From NCBI RefSeq assembly GCF_033547075.1, contig NZ_CP137891.1, positions 124,001 to 188,000 of the forward strand: a stretch of DNA of 64,000 nt. Direction: 5' to 3'. Positions 25,489 through 33,828 of the stretch are shown piece after piece (the stretch's first letter is position 1; each line of letters opens with the position of its first letter). The DNA comes from Flavobacterium ardleyense. GTDB lineage: Bacteria; Bacteroidota; Bacteroidia; Flavobacteriales; Flavobacteriaceae. The notes under the pieces are model-generated. The model had not been told where the DNA came from, searched no databases, and saw only the letters and a program-made list of their open reading frames with translations. Position numbers and translations under genes: made by a program.

Positions 25489-26658
25489 TTATTTTGGCTG
25501 AACAGAATTGATAAATTTCTCGTCGCTTTCACTTAGTGGAAATACATTATATTTTGTCCAAAAATTCTCTGTAAAATCTGTGCCCGCCTCAAAAATCGTT
25601 TTTTTATCATAGCCTTTTTCAGGAATTTGCACATCTTTTTTAAATTCATATATAAATAAATCGTTAGAAAAATCGAAGGAATCATCGACTCTTTTACCCA
25701 TTTTTATATACATTGCTATTTCTTTTTTATTGTAATTTAAGATATATTGATCGTTGATGTTTTTAAATTTCGACCAGATTAAAAATTTATTAAGCTTCAC
25801 TTTCGCAATTAAGATACTCATCAGCTTAGAATTTTTAAAGTGACTTTCTGAACTATAAAGCTTGTATTCAAGAATACTTTTTGTCGTTGGATCAATTATA
25901 ACGTAACCCTTTAGCAAGAATTTCTTACTTTGCTCGTTTGGTATTACGGTCACATATTCATACTCGCTGCCGTCCGCTTCCTTTTTTATTCGCCTTTCAA
26001 ACTCGTAATCTTTGTCCTTCAAAATTTTCTCGATCTCGTCAAAATTGTAAGAACTTTTAACATAGTCTTTTACGTTAAAAGCTGAATTTACATTATTCAT
26101 ATTTCCTTCCTCTTCCTCATCCAATTTCGAATTATGCAATGCTCGATGCTGCCCCATAATCACCGTAGATTTCCCATTATCCTTTTTTACATAATAATCC
26201 AAAAGCGCATCCGAATATTTTGTGTACTCATTATTAACCTTTACAATCTCCCGTGCATAAGCTTTTAGAAGAATATTTTTGTCCAATCGTTTCTTCGAAA
26301 AATCAATTATTCTCTCTAAATAAGCGCTAGATTTTTCATTAGAAACTACAATTTCATCCAATACATAATTCTTCGGAATCAGAAAGACTTCCTTCAAAGC
26401 TTCATTCGTTTCAACTGTATAAGAATCGTAATTGATATGAGAAAAAGTCGTTTTTGATTTACTTTCATCCACCACAAATTCTCCGTTTTCGTTGGAAATC
26501 GATCCGGTTGAATTGTTTTTAAGTTCGGCTTCTGTAAAAATATTCACGTAAGATATCGGCAACAAGGTCTCCGCATCTTTGATTACGCCTTCAATTTTGG
26601 CAGTCTGCGCCCAGATCGAATTGCTTAAAACGATAAGCATCAAAAAAATATTTCTCAT
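25489..26658 (-). CDS. carboxypeptidase-like regulatory domain protein, secreted
   Basis: A 389-residue protein with a signal peptide (MRNIFLMLIVLSNSIWA). A CarboxypepD_reg-like beta domain follows (KIEGVIKDAETLLPISYVNIFTEAE, NGEFVVDESKSKTTFSHINYDSY). The rest is a mixed alpha/beta region with GYVIIDPTTKSILEYKLYSSES and a C-terminal helix. The N-terminal domain occurs in TonB receptors and secreted Bacteroidota proteins. Molecular role unknown. The ATG at 26658 was selected over the upstream one because it starts the signal peptide directly. Confidence 0.75.
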   Translation of the reverse strand: MRNIFLMLIVLSNSIWAQTAKIEGVIKDAETLLPISYVNIFTEAELKNNSTGSISNENGEFVVDESKSKTTFSHINYDSYTVETNEALKEVFLIPKNYVLDEIVVSNEKSSAYLERIIDFSKKRLDKNILLKAYAREIVKVNNEYTKYSDALLDYYVKKDNGKSTVIMGQHRALHNSKLDEEEEGNMNNVNSAFNVKDYVKSSYNFDEIEKILKDKDYEFERRIKKEADGSEYEYVTVIPNEQSKKFLLKGYVIIDPTTKSILEYKLYSSESHFKNSKLMSILIAKVKLNKFLIWSKFKNINDQYILNYNKKEIAMYIKMGKRVDDSFDFSNDLFIYEFKKDVQIPEKGYDKKTIFEAGTDFTENFWTKYNVFPLSESDEKFINSVQPK

Positions 26659-26686
26659 AAAATAAAGGTGTAAACGGTGAAGAATT

Positions 26687-26791
26687 TTAAGAATTATAGA
26701 CCTGCGCACCGACTGTAATAATCGTAATTACCCAAAAAGCAACAGCAAAATAATGCTTTGCGGTAATCTTCATATTTAAAAATTTTTCCAT
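26687..26791 (-). CDS. possible 34-residue membrane peptide
   Basis: MEKFLNMKITAKHYFAVAFW then VITIITVGAQVYNS and a TAA. One membrane helix is predicted in the middle. It sits 28 bases upstream of the CarboxypepD-like gene on the same strand and could be a leader peptide or a small gene. No family recognised, and chance cannot be excluded. Confidence 0.3.
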   Translation of the reverse strand: MEKFLNMKITAKHYFAVAFWVITIITVGAQVYNS

Positions 26792-26916
26792 TTTCGATTT
26801 TATTAAGATGTAGAATTAAAATTTGTACATATAGTTTCGGTACTTGTAAACATAATTAAAATTGTTCATCTAGATTAAAAAAGGCATAAGTATTTTCTGA
26901 ATAAGACTTTTTTTTT

Positions 26917-26995
26917 GGGCGTGTCCCTTTGGGCCAGGCCATCCACTATATCCCCGATAGCAATCGGGGGATGCCGCTCCTGTCCTTCACGCAGA
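26917..26995. repeat. REP-like dispersed element, copy 3
   Basis: Begins GGGCGTGTCCCTTTGGGCC, continues GGCCATCCACTATAT, then CCCCGATAGCAATCGGGG, then GATGCCGCTCC. On the minus strand it reads ...GGCATC-[hairpin]-GATATAGTGGATGGCC, so the conserved ends match copies 2 and 4 while the hairpin is a quite different, still self-complementary sequence. The rest of 26792-27056 is AT-rich without other features. Confidence 0.65.
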
Positions 26996-27056
26996 CTTTT
27001 GCTACCATTGCTTTATAAAATCAAAATAGGGAAATCTGCCAAAGAATTCAAAACCT

Positions 27057-28484
27057 TTACACCAGTCTAAAACTTTGTACTTTGCTCAGAGTAAAAACAG
27101 GCCTTTCTTTTAGAAAAGCTTTCATTGCTTCCACTGCATTATGAGTATGCTCTTGCCTATTCTTACCGTATTTCTTTGCAACTCCTTGAGTAGTTACAAA
27201 ACTAACTTTGTAAATTTTTGAATAGTCAAGATGAGAGCCCCGAAAGTATATCTCTTGAATGCGGTATCCTTTCGGGTTTTCTATTCGCATATTAATTTGC
27301 AATCCAAAAACACGTTTTACATAACCGCCCATTTGTCCAAAAGGATTATTACAAAAAGTATGTTCCAAATTTTCTTCGAGCATTTCTCTAATTTCAGTTC
27401 CTGTCATTTCGACGGTAGACACTGGAGGGTTCATTGGGGTAATATTATACAATGCATCTTCGGTAATATCGCCAACCGCAATCGGTGCACCATAGCGCCA
27501 TCCGTTACAAAATGCAATTTCAGTTTTTGTAGAATGCGCAATTGATTCCAAGAGAAAACTATCCATGGATGAATTTAAAGTATTGTAACGATGTAATATC
27601 TCAGTTGTGCTACCAATAACTTTAGTTCTCAATTCTTGATACGGTTGTAATGCTTGCCCAACTAAAATGTTAACTTCGGTACTTTTAGGAAGTCTATTGG
27701 TGATTTTTATAAGTTCGTAATTGAAGTTTTGAATTTCCTTATTCTCAATATCTAGCGAGATTTTCCCAAGAAAAGCTCCGTGACAACCACACTGAATAAC
27801 TTTAGTCCCATTAATTTCAACAGCTTCGTAAAGTCGGTTGTGCGTATGTGCGCTCAAACAGATATCGATTCCGTCAACTTTTTCCAATAAGGCAACATCC
27901 TGCGGAAAACCATTATGCGAAAGCAGCACAATTAGATTTGCACCTTCATCTTTTAATTTCTTTATGTACCGCGGAACCTCGTCCACTCCAGAAGTGAATT
28001 TAAGACCTTCGCCCATTTTTTCAGGCATTACTTTATCTACAATCATAGCACAGATTCCGATGACCCCTATTCTGAAACCATCGATTTCATAAGTTGCAGT
28101 TGGCATTAAGAAATTCGAACCATCTTCGTTAAAAACATTACAACCCAAAATTAGAAAGTCTAGCTCTCGGTCAACTTCTATTAGATGTTTAGGACCATAA
28201 GCAAAATCCCAATGTCCTACCATACCATCTACCTTCATAGCGTTTAAAATAGGCACGACGGCCCCTCCTTCTGAATCAACAAGAGGCTTTGTGCCGTGCA
28301 GTGTATCACCGCCGTCAAACAACAGTGTGTTAGGATTCTCATTGCGTATTTCCTCAACCAATCCAGCTATATATGCATAACCTCCGGCTAGTTCTACTTT
28401 TTCTCCTGTCTCGTCGTAAAACAACTCTGGATGTGGCGCAATGTAACCATGAACATCATTTATAAATAAGAGGTTTAGTTTCAT
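27057..28484 (-). CDS. SoxB/5'-nucleotidase-family metallophosphoesterase
   Basis: A 475-residue protein. The N-terminal metallophosphoesterase domain has FINDVHGY (Asp, His ligands), LFDGGDTLHG, VGHWDFAYG and LSHNGFPQD, SAHTHNRL; the C-terminal domain (from about residue 290) is the 5'-nucleotidase substrate-binding domain with FCNGWRYG and NPFGQMGG. The motif GHWDF is as in SoxB thiosulfohydrolases (GHWEF), in place of the GNHEF of nucleotidases, which suggests a sulfur-related or related substrate. There is no signal peptide, unlike periplasmic relatives. It is followed upstream on the strand by a TlpA-like thioredoxin, so the two may be linked in redox or sulfur chemistry. Confidence 0.8.
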   Translation of the reverse strand: MKLNLLFINDVHGYIAPHPELFYDETGEKVELAGGYAYIAGLVEEIRNENPNTLLFDGGDTLHGTKPLVDSEGGAVVPILNAMKVDGMVGHWDFAYGPKHLIEVDRELDFLILGCNVFNEDGSNFLMPTATYEIDGFRIGVIGICAMIVDKVMPEKMGEGLKFTSGVDEVPRYIKKLKDEGANLIVLLSHNGFPQDVALLEKVDGIDICLSAHTHNRLYEAVEINGTKVIQCGCHGAFLGKISLDIENKEIQNFNYELIKITNRLPKSTEVNILVGQALQPYQELRTKVIGSTTEILHRYNTLNSSMDSFLLESIAHSTKTEIAFCNGWRYGAPIAVGDITEDALYNITPMNPPVSTVEMTGTEIREMLEENLEHTFCNNPFGQMGGYVKRVFGLQINMRIENPKGYRIQEIYFRGSHLDYSKIYKVSFVTTQGVAKKYGKNRQEHTHNAVEAMKAFLKERPVFTLSKVQSFRLV

Positions 28485-28572
28485 GATTTATGTTAGGTGA
28501 ATTTTCAATTTAAAGAAAGAAAAAAATTAGAATTTTGATTAATTAGTTACCTGAAGTTTATTTAAAGAAACT

Positions 28573-29199
28573 CTACTTCAAGCTTCTCAAAAACATCTTG
28601 AATTTTTCCGAATTATAATCTGCCATTCCATTATGAGTTAATACTAAATTTCCCTTTGCATCTATAATATAAGTAGTGGGAATTGTAGAAGAGTCGTACA
28701 TAGCGGGCATAGTATTTTCAAGCGCATAAATTGGCAGATTATACCCTTTCTGTTTGTTAAATGCTTTTGCTTTCTCAAAATCGTCATCAAGCGATATTAT
28801 CACAAATGCAACTTCATCCCCCATTTCCTTATGCAGTTTTTTTATGCTCGGCATTTCGGCAAGGCAAGGTGCACACCAAGTAGCCCACAGATTCATAAAT
28901 ATTACTTTACCTCGCATTTCTTCAAGCGAAATTTCATTCCCATCTTTGTCAATAAGTGTAAAATCCAAATTAGCTTTGTTAGTACTAGACAGCGTTCCAT
29001 CTGCCGTTTCCTTAGAACGAGATTCTATTATTTTCTCAACATTTGGATTTAAAATTCCCGTCGATAACAAGCCACGTTGCACAAATGCGATCACTTCGGT
29101 ATGCAGTCCTGTAAAGTAAAGTGCGGCCGCAATTACAGCGATTATGCCATATTGCACTAATGATTTTTTGTTTTCACTGCTGATTTTTCTTTTATCCAC
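28573..29199 (-). CDS. TlpA-like thioredoxin-fold protein, membrane-anchored
   Basis: A 208-residue protein with one membrane helix near residues 15-30, then a periplasmic TlpA/ResA-type thioredoxin domain. The active site is NLWATWCAPCLAEMP with CxxC, followed by SLDDDFEKAKAFNKQKG and the cis-Pro region IPTTYIID. Such proteins keep cysteines of other envelope proteins reduced, e.g. in cytochrome or sulfur pathways. It lies 88 bases upstream of the SoxB-like gene and divergent from a TonB-dependent receptor. Confidence 0.92.
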   Translation of the reverse strand: MDKRKISSENKKSLVQYGIIAVIAAALYFTGLHTEVIAFVQRGLLSTGILNPNVEKIIESRSKETADGTLSSTNKANLDFTLIDKDGNEISLEEMRGKVIFMNLWATWCAPCLAEMPSIKKLHKEMGDEVAFVIISLDDDFEKAKAFNKQKGYNLPIYALENTMPAMYDSSTIPTTYIIDAKGNLVLTHNGMADYNSEKFKMFLRSLK

Positions 29200-29592
29200 G
29201 TATAATTTAATTTTATTAAGTTTATTATGTTGAAATTTATTCTAAAATAATTTTTGAAATTAATCAATTTATAAAGTTTTGAGCCATAGATTAACAGCAA
29301 TTAGTACTAAAAATAACTTTTACAATGCAAACGACAGTAAATCTTTAATCACAAAAGTTCGTAAATGGTCTCTCAAAAAATATTTGCGTTCATTTTTTAG
29401 TAAGATGGCTTTCGCCGAAAGAATTCAAGTTCATAAAATGAGTATCTTTCAAATCAGGCTTTCAGATCGGCAGTTGTTGAGCATTTTTCCTCTACCGAAG
29501 CATCTCGGATTGCAAGACGTGAATCTTATTAAAGCTAAACACTAGACAAACAGTAATCTTATTTTCTTTTAATCAATTAAATAACCGCTATC
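29200..29592. other. intergenic before the TonB receptor gene
   Basis: This 393-base gap has no gene I can support. A segment near 29460-29545 (GGCTTTCAGATCGGCAGTTG... ending AAGCTAAACACTAG) has higher GC than its surroundings and could be a structured leader, but I could match it to no known riboswitch. Confidence 0.3.
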
Positions 29593-31881
29593 GTGAAAAA
29601 ATATTTTATACTTCTACTATTCATTTCATCTGTTGGACAATTATTCTCTCAGCAAGTTCAGTTCAAAGTTTTAAACAGATTAAGCCAACAGCCTATAGCT
29701 GCAGTGAATATTTATAAAGGTGCAGAATGGATAACGGTCTCTAACAAAGAGGGACAATTCATTGTAAATCTGGACTCAATTTCTGAAAACTATATATTGA
29801 AAGCTATTGGCTACCAAAATTTGTCGGTTCAGCTATCGTCAACTAGTGGAGAAAGAGTGTTCTATTTATCTACATTGGTAGAGGCATTATCCGAAGTGCA
29901 AATTCGAAGTACAAATATTCCTACAGGACTTCAAAATATTTCGTCCTCTATCAGTGTAATTCGTGCAGCAGAATTTAGAAGAACCGATGCAACAAACATT
30001 CTAGAGAGTTTAAATAATGTCCCTGGAATTTACATCAATCAAGGCGCTCTAAACACTAATAAAATTAATATTCGTGGGATTGGCGCGAGATCGCAGTATA
30101 GCACCAATAGAATTCAGGCGTACTATGATGGCATTCCATTATCCACTGCCGAAGGTGAGTTAACTTTAGACGATTTTGACCAAGAAGCTGTAGAGCGAGT
30201 AGAAATTATCAAAGGACCAACATCGAGTGTATATGGAGCAGGTCTTGGAGGCTCAATTAATTTATATTCAAAAACATCTATTAAAGCCGAAACATCAGCA
30301 AAATTGGGCAGTCAATTTGGAAGTTATAACACCCAAAAACACGTTTTACAAGCATCAAATTCAACCGAAAACTCCTCAATATTTGCAACTTTCTCAAGTT
30401 TAGAAAGCGATGGATACCGCGAAAACGGAAATTATGATCGTAAATCCGCTTTAGTAAATGGAGCTATTTCTACCAGCGATAAAGGTAAATTATCCTATAT
30501 CGCCAATTTCACTCAACTTAAAGCTTTCATTCCAAGTTCGCTCAACAAAAATGATTATTTAAATAATCCCGAAAGTGCATCCTTCACTTGGAAGCAAGCT
30601 CAAGGCTTCGAATCCTATGACCGCGGACTTCTTGGCGGCTCCTACACGCACTCGCTTTCTGATAATTTTACCAATACGACCAGCATTTTTATTAGTTTTA
30701 GAGATGCTTACGAACCTCGTCCTTTTGACATTTTAAAAGAAGAATCCGTTTCTGCTGGAATCCGCACCAAATTTAATTTAGCCACTCAACTTTTCAAACT
30801 TCCTTCGGAAATCAGCTTTGGTGCGCAGTACTATAATGAGTGGTATGAAACTGGAACTTTTAAAAATCTTTATAAAGATTTTCCAGGCCAAGGAAGTGTT
30901 TTAGGTGACAGACTTAGCAACAACGAACAAGATCGAAACTACTCGAACTTCTTTGCACAAATTAATCTGGACCTAACTGAAAAATGGAGTCTTGAAGTAG
31001 GTGCAAATTTAAATACCACAAAGTATAGCCTGACAGATTTATTTAGTAGTGATCAGATAAATCAGAGTGGTAACTATAGTTTCGAAACAATTTTTTCTCC
31101 TCGAATTGGAAGTAGCTACGAAATTGTAAGAGGAAAAAACATCTATGCATCGATCAGTCAAGGATTCTCTACGCCAACAGTTTCTGAAACTTTAACTCCA
31201 GATGGTCAAATAAATACTAGTTTGAAACCAGAAATTGGCACCAACTTCGAAGTCGGTTTTAAAGGAAATTGGCTGGATAATAATTTGTACATAGAGCTAT
31301 CTGTCTATTCCATTCAGATTGACAATTTACTAGTGGCACAGCGAATTGCTGAAGACCAATATATTGGAATGAATGCAGGAAAAACGAATCACAACGGAAT
31401 TGAATTTCTGACCAACTATAATTTCCAACTGTCAAAGTCGATTTTAGTTAAACCTTATCTAAACGCTGCTTTCAACTTTTTTGAATTTGATCAATTTATA
31501 AATGATGACAAGGATTTTTCTGGCAATAAACTTCCCGGCGTCCCGAAATACACAATGAATGTAGGAGTGGATTTAAAAACCTTCAATGGTTTTGAGTTTT
31601 TTGCAAATTTTAGAAATGTAGGCGAATTGCCGTTAAATGATGCAAATTCTGAATTCACAGATTCTTACAATTTACTAAATTTTAAAGCTAGTTATAGTTT
31701 CAAAATCTATAAAAGTTTTGAACTAAATCTTTATGGCGGAGTAAATAACGCGCTAGATGAACAATATGCTGCGAGCGTTGTGACCAATGCCGTAGCCTTT
31801 GGAAGTCAAGCTCCAAGGTATTATTATCCAGGAAATCCTAGAAATTATTATGGTGGCTTGCAGTTGAGTTATGGGTTTTAG
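29593..31881 (+). CDS. TonB-dependent outer-membrane receptor
   Basis: A 762-residue protein starting with GTG. Residues 1-20 are a signal peptide ending in FSQ; a CarboxypepD-like domain follows (QPIAAVNIYKGAEWITVSNKEGQF), then the plug (ESLNNVPGIYINQG, RGIGARSQYSTNRIQAYYDG, VERVEIIKGPTSSVYGAGLGG) and a 22-strand barrel ending YGGLQLSYGF with terminal Phe. The plug and barrel are of the FecA/siderophore-type receptor rather than SusC type (no SusD beside it). Substrate likely a metal chelate or other small nutrient. It is divergent from the TlpA-like gene. Confidence 0.92.
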   Translation: MKKYFILLLFISSVGQLFSQQVQFKVLNRLSQQPIAAVNIYKGAEWITVSNKEGQFIVNLDSISENYILKAIGYQNLSVQLSSTSGERVFYLSTLVEALSEVQIRSTNIPTGLQNISSSISVIRAAEFRRTDATNILESLNNVPGIYINQGALNTNKINIRGIGARSQYSTNRIQAYYDGIPLSTAEGELTLDDFDQEAVERVEIIKGPTSSVYGAGLGGSINLYSKTSIKAETSAKLGSQFGSYNTQKHVLQASNSTENSSIFATFSSLESDGYRENGNYDRKSALVNGAISTSDKGKLSYIANFTQLKAFIPSSLNKNDYLNNPESASFTWKQAQGFESYDRGLLGGSYTHSLSDNFTNTTSIFISFRDAYEPRPFDILKEESVSAGIRTKFNLATQLFKLPSEISFGAQYYNEWYETGTFKNLYKDFPGQGSVLGDRLSNNEQDRNYSNFFAQINLDLTEKWSLEVGANLNTTKYSLTDLFSSDQINQSGNYSFETIFSPRIGSSYEIVRGKNIYASISQGFSTPTVSETLTPDGQINTSLKPEIGTNFEVGFKGNWLDNNLYIELSVYSIQIDNLLVAQRIAEDQYIGMNAGKTNHNGIEFLTNYNFQLSKSILVKPYLNAAFNFFEFDQFINDDKDFSGNKLPGVPKYTMNVGVDLKTFNGFEFFANFRNVGELPLNDANSEFTDSYNLLNFKASYSFKIYKSFELNLYGGVNNALDEQYAASVVTNAVAFGSQAPRYYYPGNPRNYYGGLQLSYGF

Positions 31882-31949
31882 AGGATGTTGTGTTTCGAAT
31901 AGTTTATGTTTAGAAAATTCACTTTGGATTGGCGGAAATGTTTCGCGCG

Positions 31950-31994
31950 CCCACCCCGTCCTTCGGACACCCCTCCAGAGGATGGGAAGGTTTG
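31950..31994. repeat. dispersed element with CCTTCGGACACCCCTCC
   Basis: Contains GCCCACCCCGTCCTTCGG then ACACCCCTCCAGAGGATGGGAAGG, where CCCACCCC/CCCTCC can pair with GGATGGG. Similar GC-rich pieces are common between genes in Bacteroidota genomes as I recall. It lies just after the TonB receptor gene. Confidence 0.45.
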
Positions 31995-32034
31995 TGAGTA
32001 GAAAGTGGAACCTAAAAGGCATCACTTTTAGCCA

Positions 32035-32065
32035 CAAAAAAAGCCATTCATTTCTGAATGGCTTT
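32035..32065 (-). terminator. terminator of tRNA-fMet
   Basis: AAAGCCATTCA (32040-32050) pairs with TGAATGGCTTT (32055-32065), loop TTTC. On the minus strand a T-run follows. It begins 9 bases after the 3' end of the tRNA gene. Confidence 0.85.
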
Positions 32066-32074
32066 CTAACTTAG

Positions 32075-32147
32075 TAGCGGGAACAGGACTCGAACCTGTG
32101 ACCTTCGGGTTATGAGCCCGACGAGCTGCCTACTGCTCTATCCCGCG
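32075..32147 (-). tRNA. initiator tRNA-Met (CAT)
   Basis: Reverse-strand sequence CGCGGGATAGAGCAGTAGG... folds as a tRNA. The anticodon loop CTCATAA carries CAT. The anticodon stem has three consecutive G-C pairs (GGG/CCC), and positions 1 and 72 (C and T) do not pair; both are marks of the initiator tRNA. The discriminator is A, and no CCA is encoded. A TTG-N19-TAGATTTG promoter lies just upstream and a hairpin terminator just downstream, so it is a single-gene unit. Confidence 0.95.
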
Positions 32148-32159
32148 TTGTTTCGAGTG

Positions 32160-32189
32160 CAAATCTACAACCTTTATTGAGTAAATCAA
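32160..32189 (-). promoter_or_regulatory. promoter of tRNA-fMet
   Basis: On the minus strand: TTG (32187-32189), 19 bases, TAGATTTG (32160-32167). This is an excellent match to the Bacteroidota promoter, about 13 bases before the tRNA 5' end. Confidence 0.75.
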
Positions 32190-32270
32190 TACGTAAATCG
32201 AAAAAGTTTTGTTAAAATTTTTTAACCGTTGATTTGCAAATCTTTACATCTTAATAATATGATCGTTTGC

Positions 32271-32384
32271 GCAAAGGATGGGAACGGCATCCTTTGCTGC
32301 CATATATAATTAGCTTTCAGCCAGAAATCGTGTTGGCAGCAAAGATACAGTGCACAGCCTGACCTTCGCTCAGGAGAGTTGTCT
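32271..32384. repeat. REP-like dispersed element, copy 4
   Basis: GGATGGGAACGGCATCC, then CTTTGCTGCCA with its exact complement TGGCAGCAAAG 40 bases later, then ATACAGTGCACAGCCTGACC. It shares both conserved ends with copies 2 and 3 and has its own hairpin. It fills the gap between tRNA-fMet and the cytochrome gene; 32385-32470 holds nothing further I can name. Confidence 0.7.
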
Positions 32385-32470
32385 TGAAAAACTTGATGCA
32401 GTTATTACTATCGAGAATTGCTAGCAAGTACGGCGAAGGTTGCGCCCAAATAAAAAACATCAATTGAAAA

Positions 32471-33568
32471 TTAATTATCTAGCGAGTTAATCCATGCTTC
32501 GACCAATGCCAATCCTTCCTGATCTACAATTGTGCGGCCCAAACGTGGCATTTTGATCGCTGGATTATTTGTGCCCATCATATAATACAATGATGATTGT
32601 GGTGCATTTTGAGGGGCGACAATTAAGCCGTGAGAAACGCCAGGAACCGGAATTCCCGCACCCTGATTGACCCCGAGGTTTTCAAAATTATTTGAATCTG
32701 CAAATGAAAATCTTAAATCGACATAATTGGCGCTGCCATCCTCGTGATGACAATGCGCACAATTGATATCAAAATAGGACCTAGCACGCAAATTAATATC
32801 TTTGGAAGTATCAGCATAATCTACAACCGATAAAATTTGTGAAGGAACTGTATTTTGAAGAAATCCCTTCTCAATCCACTTGGTTAACTGGTTTTTTACG
32901 CCATCGGCATATAAATATGAATTGTTTAAACTCTGCGGTTTGATACCAATAGGAATTGGCTGCTCAGCACTGTTGTGACAAGTGGCACAATTACTTTCGG
33001 AAGGAATTTCGTAATTAATTGCTAAAGTAATCCCATTACGCTGAACATTTACAGCCGTCGTGCTCCCACTCATATCAAGATAAGCTTCGGTCTGAGCGTC
33101 ATTCCACACATATTCTGCAAAAACCCAACCGGTATCTCTCCTAATCATTACGCGAGTCTCTATAATCCGTGCGTTATTGGACGGCAACACCTGTTCGTAA
33201 TAGAAAGTTTTGACAAGTGCCGAACCAATCGGCAGATTTAATGACTCATCGTCGGCGGTGTAATTTGCTTTTTTATTTTTAGGAATATAGACAAATCGCT
33301 TTTTCTTGGCATAATCTGTAAAAAGTGACGAAATAGGTTCATAAGGCAGCATTTCGTCAGCGGGAATTTGAAGTTTTATATCTCCTTTGAAGAAATTGTA
33401 ATCGCTTAATTTTGGATAAATGGTATTGCTAATGGAGACAGAAGGTGGCGGAACTTCTGTATAAGTATCATCGTTAGAACTACAAGAGCTCACTGCCAGA
33501 GTTATGCAAAGAGTACTAAGCGCAATATATTTTGCGGCAATTATGCGTATTTTTTTAAGTTGCATCAT
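32471..33568 (-). CDS. SO2930-type diheme c-type cytochrome lipoprotein
   Basis: A 365-residue protein with a lipoprotein signal (LCITLAVSSC). It has two CxxCH heme sites: NCATCHNSAEQP and INCAHCHHEDGS. The N-terminal domain (LSDYNFFKGDIKLQIPADEM, PYEPISSLFTDYAKKKRF) matches the SO2930/TIGR03806 family, whose members are predicted to transfer electrons at the outer surface. Start is uncertain; several ATGs lie within 30 bases (33565-33595) and I used the one giving MMQLKKIR. Divergent from tamB. Confidence 0.85.
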   Translation of the reverse strand: MMQLKKIRIIAAKYIALSTLCITLAVSSCSSNDDTYTEVPPPSVSISNTIYPKLSDYNFFKGDIKLQIPADEMLPYEPISSLFTDYAKKKRFVYIPKNKKANYTADDESLNLPIGSALVKTFYYEQVLPSNNARIIETRVMIRRDTGWVFAEYVWNDAQTEAYLDMSGSTTAVNVQRNGITLAINYEIPSESNCATCHNSAEQPIPIGIKPQSLNNSYLYADGVKNQLTKWIEKGFLQNTVPSQILSVVDYADTSKDINLRARSYFDINCAHCHHEDGSANYVDLRFSFADSNNFENLGVNQGAGIPVPGVSHGLIVAPQNAPQSSLYYMMGTNNPAIKMPRLGRTIVDQEGLALVEAWINSLDN

Positions 33569-33828
33569 TTTCATTTGTGGTTGTAGTTGATTCAAATATA
33601 TTGTAAAAATTACTATTTAACTTTATTTTCTATCAGGAAAATAAATATTTGGCATGAAAAATAGCAATCTCCTAATCGCCGAAGGTCTTATTTTGCTGTA
33701 CAGTACGCTCAAGTCCTACAAAATAAAATTTAAATTATATAAATGAATGATGTGGATTTTTCTCATCTTTGAATCTACTTTATTTTCTATGATTTTAGGC
33801 ACTTAATCCTAGGACTCATCGCAACAAC

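Noticed and set aside
29279..29545. 88-codon open frame before the TonB receptor
   Set aside because: It needs a TTG start, has no recognisable protein features, and its residue use looks random. Treated as intergenic.
29460..29545. riboswitch before the TonB receptor
   Set aside because: Looked for cobalamin, TPP and SAM patterns; none of their conserved boxes is present.
31871..32074. 67-codon frame after the TonB receptor
   Set aside because: Runs through a GC-rich dispersed element and the tRNA terminator; no protein-like features.
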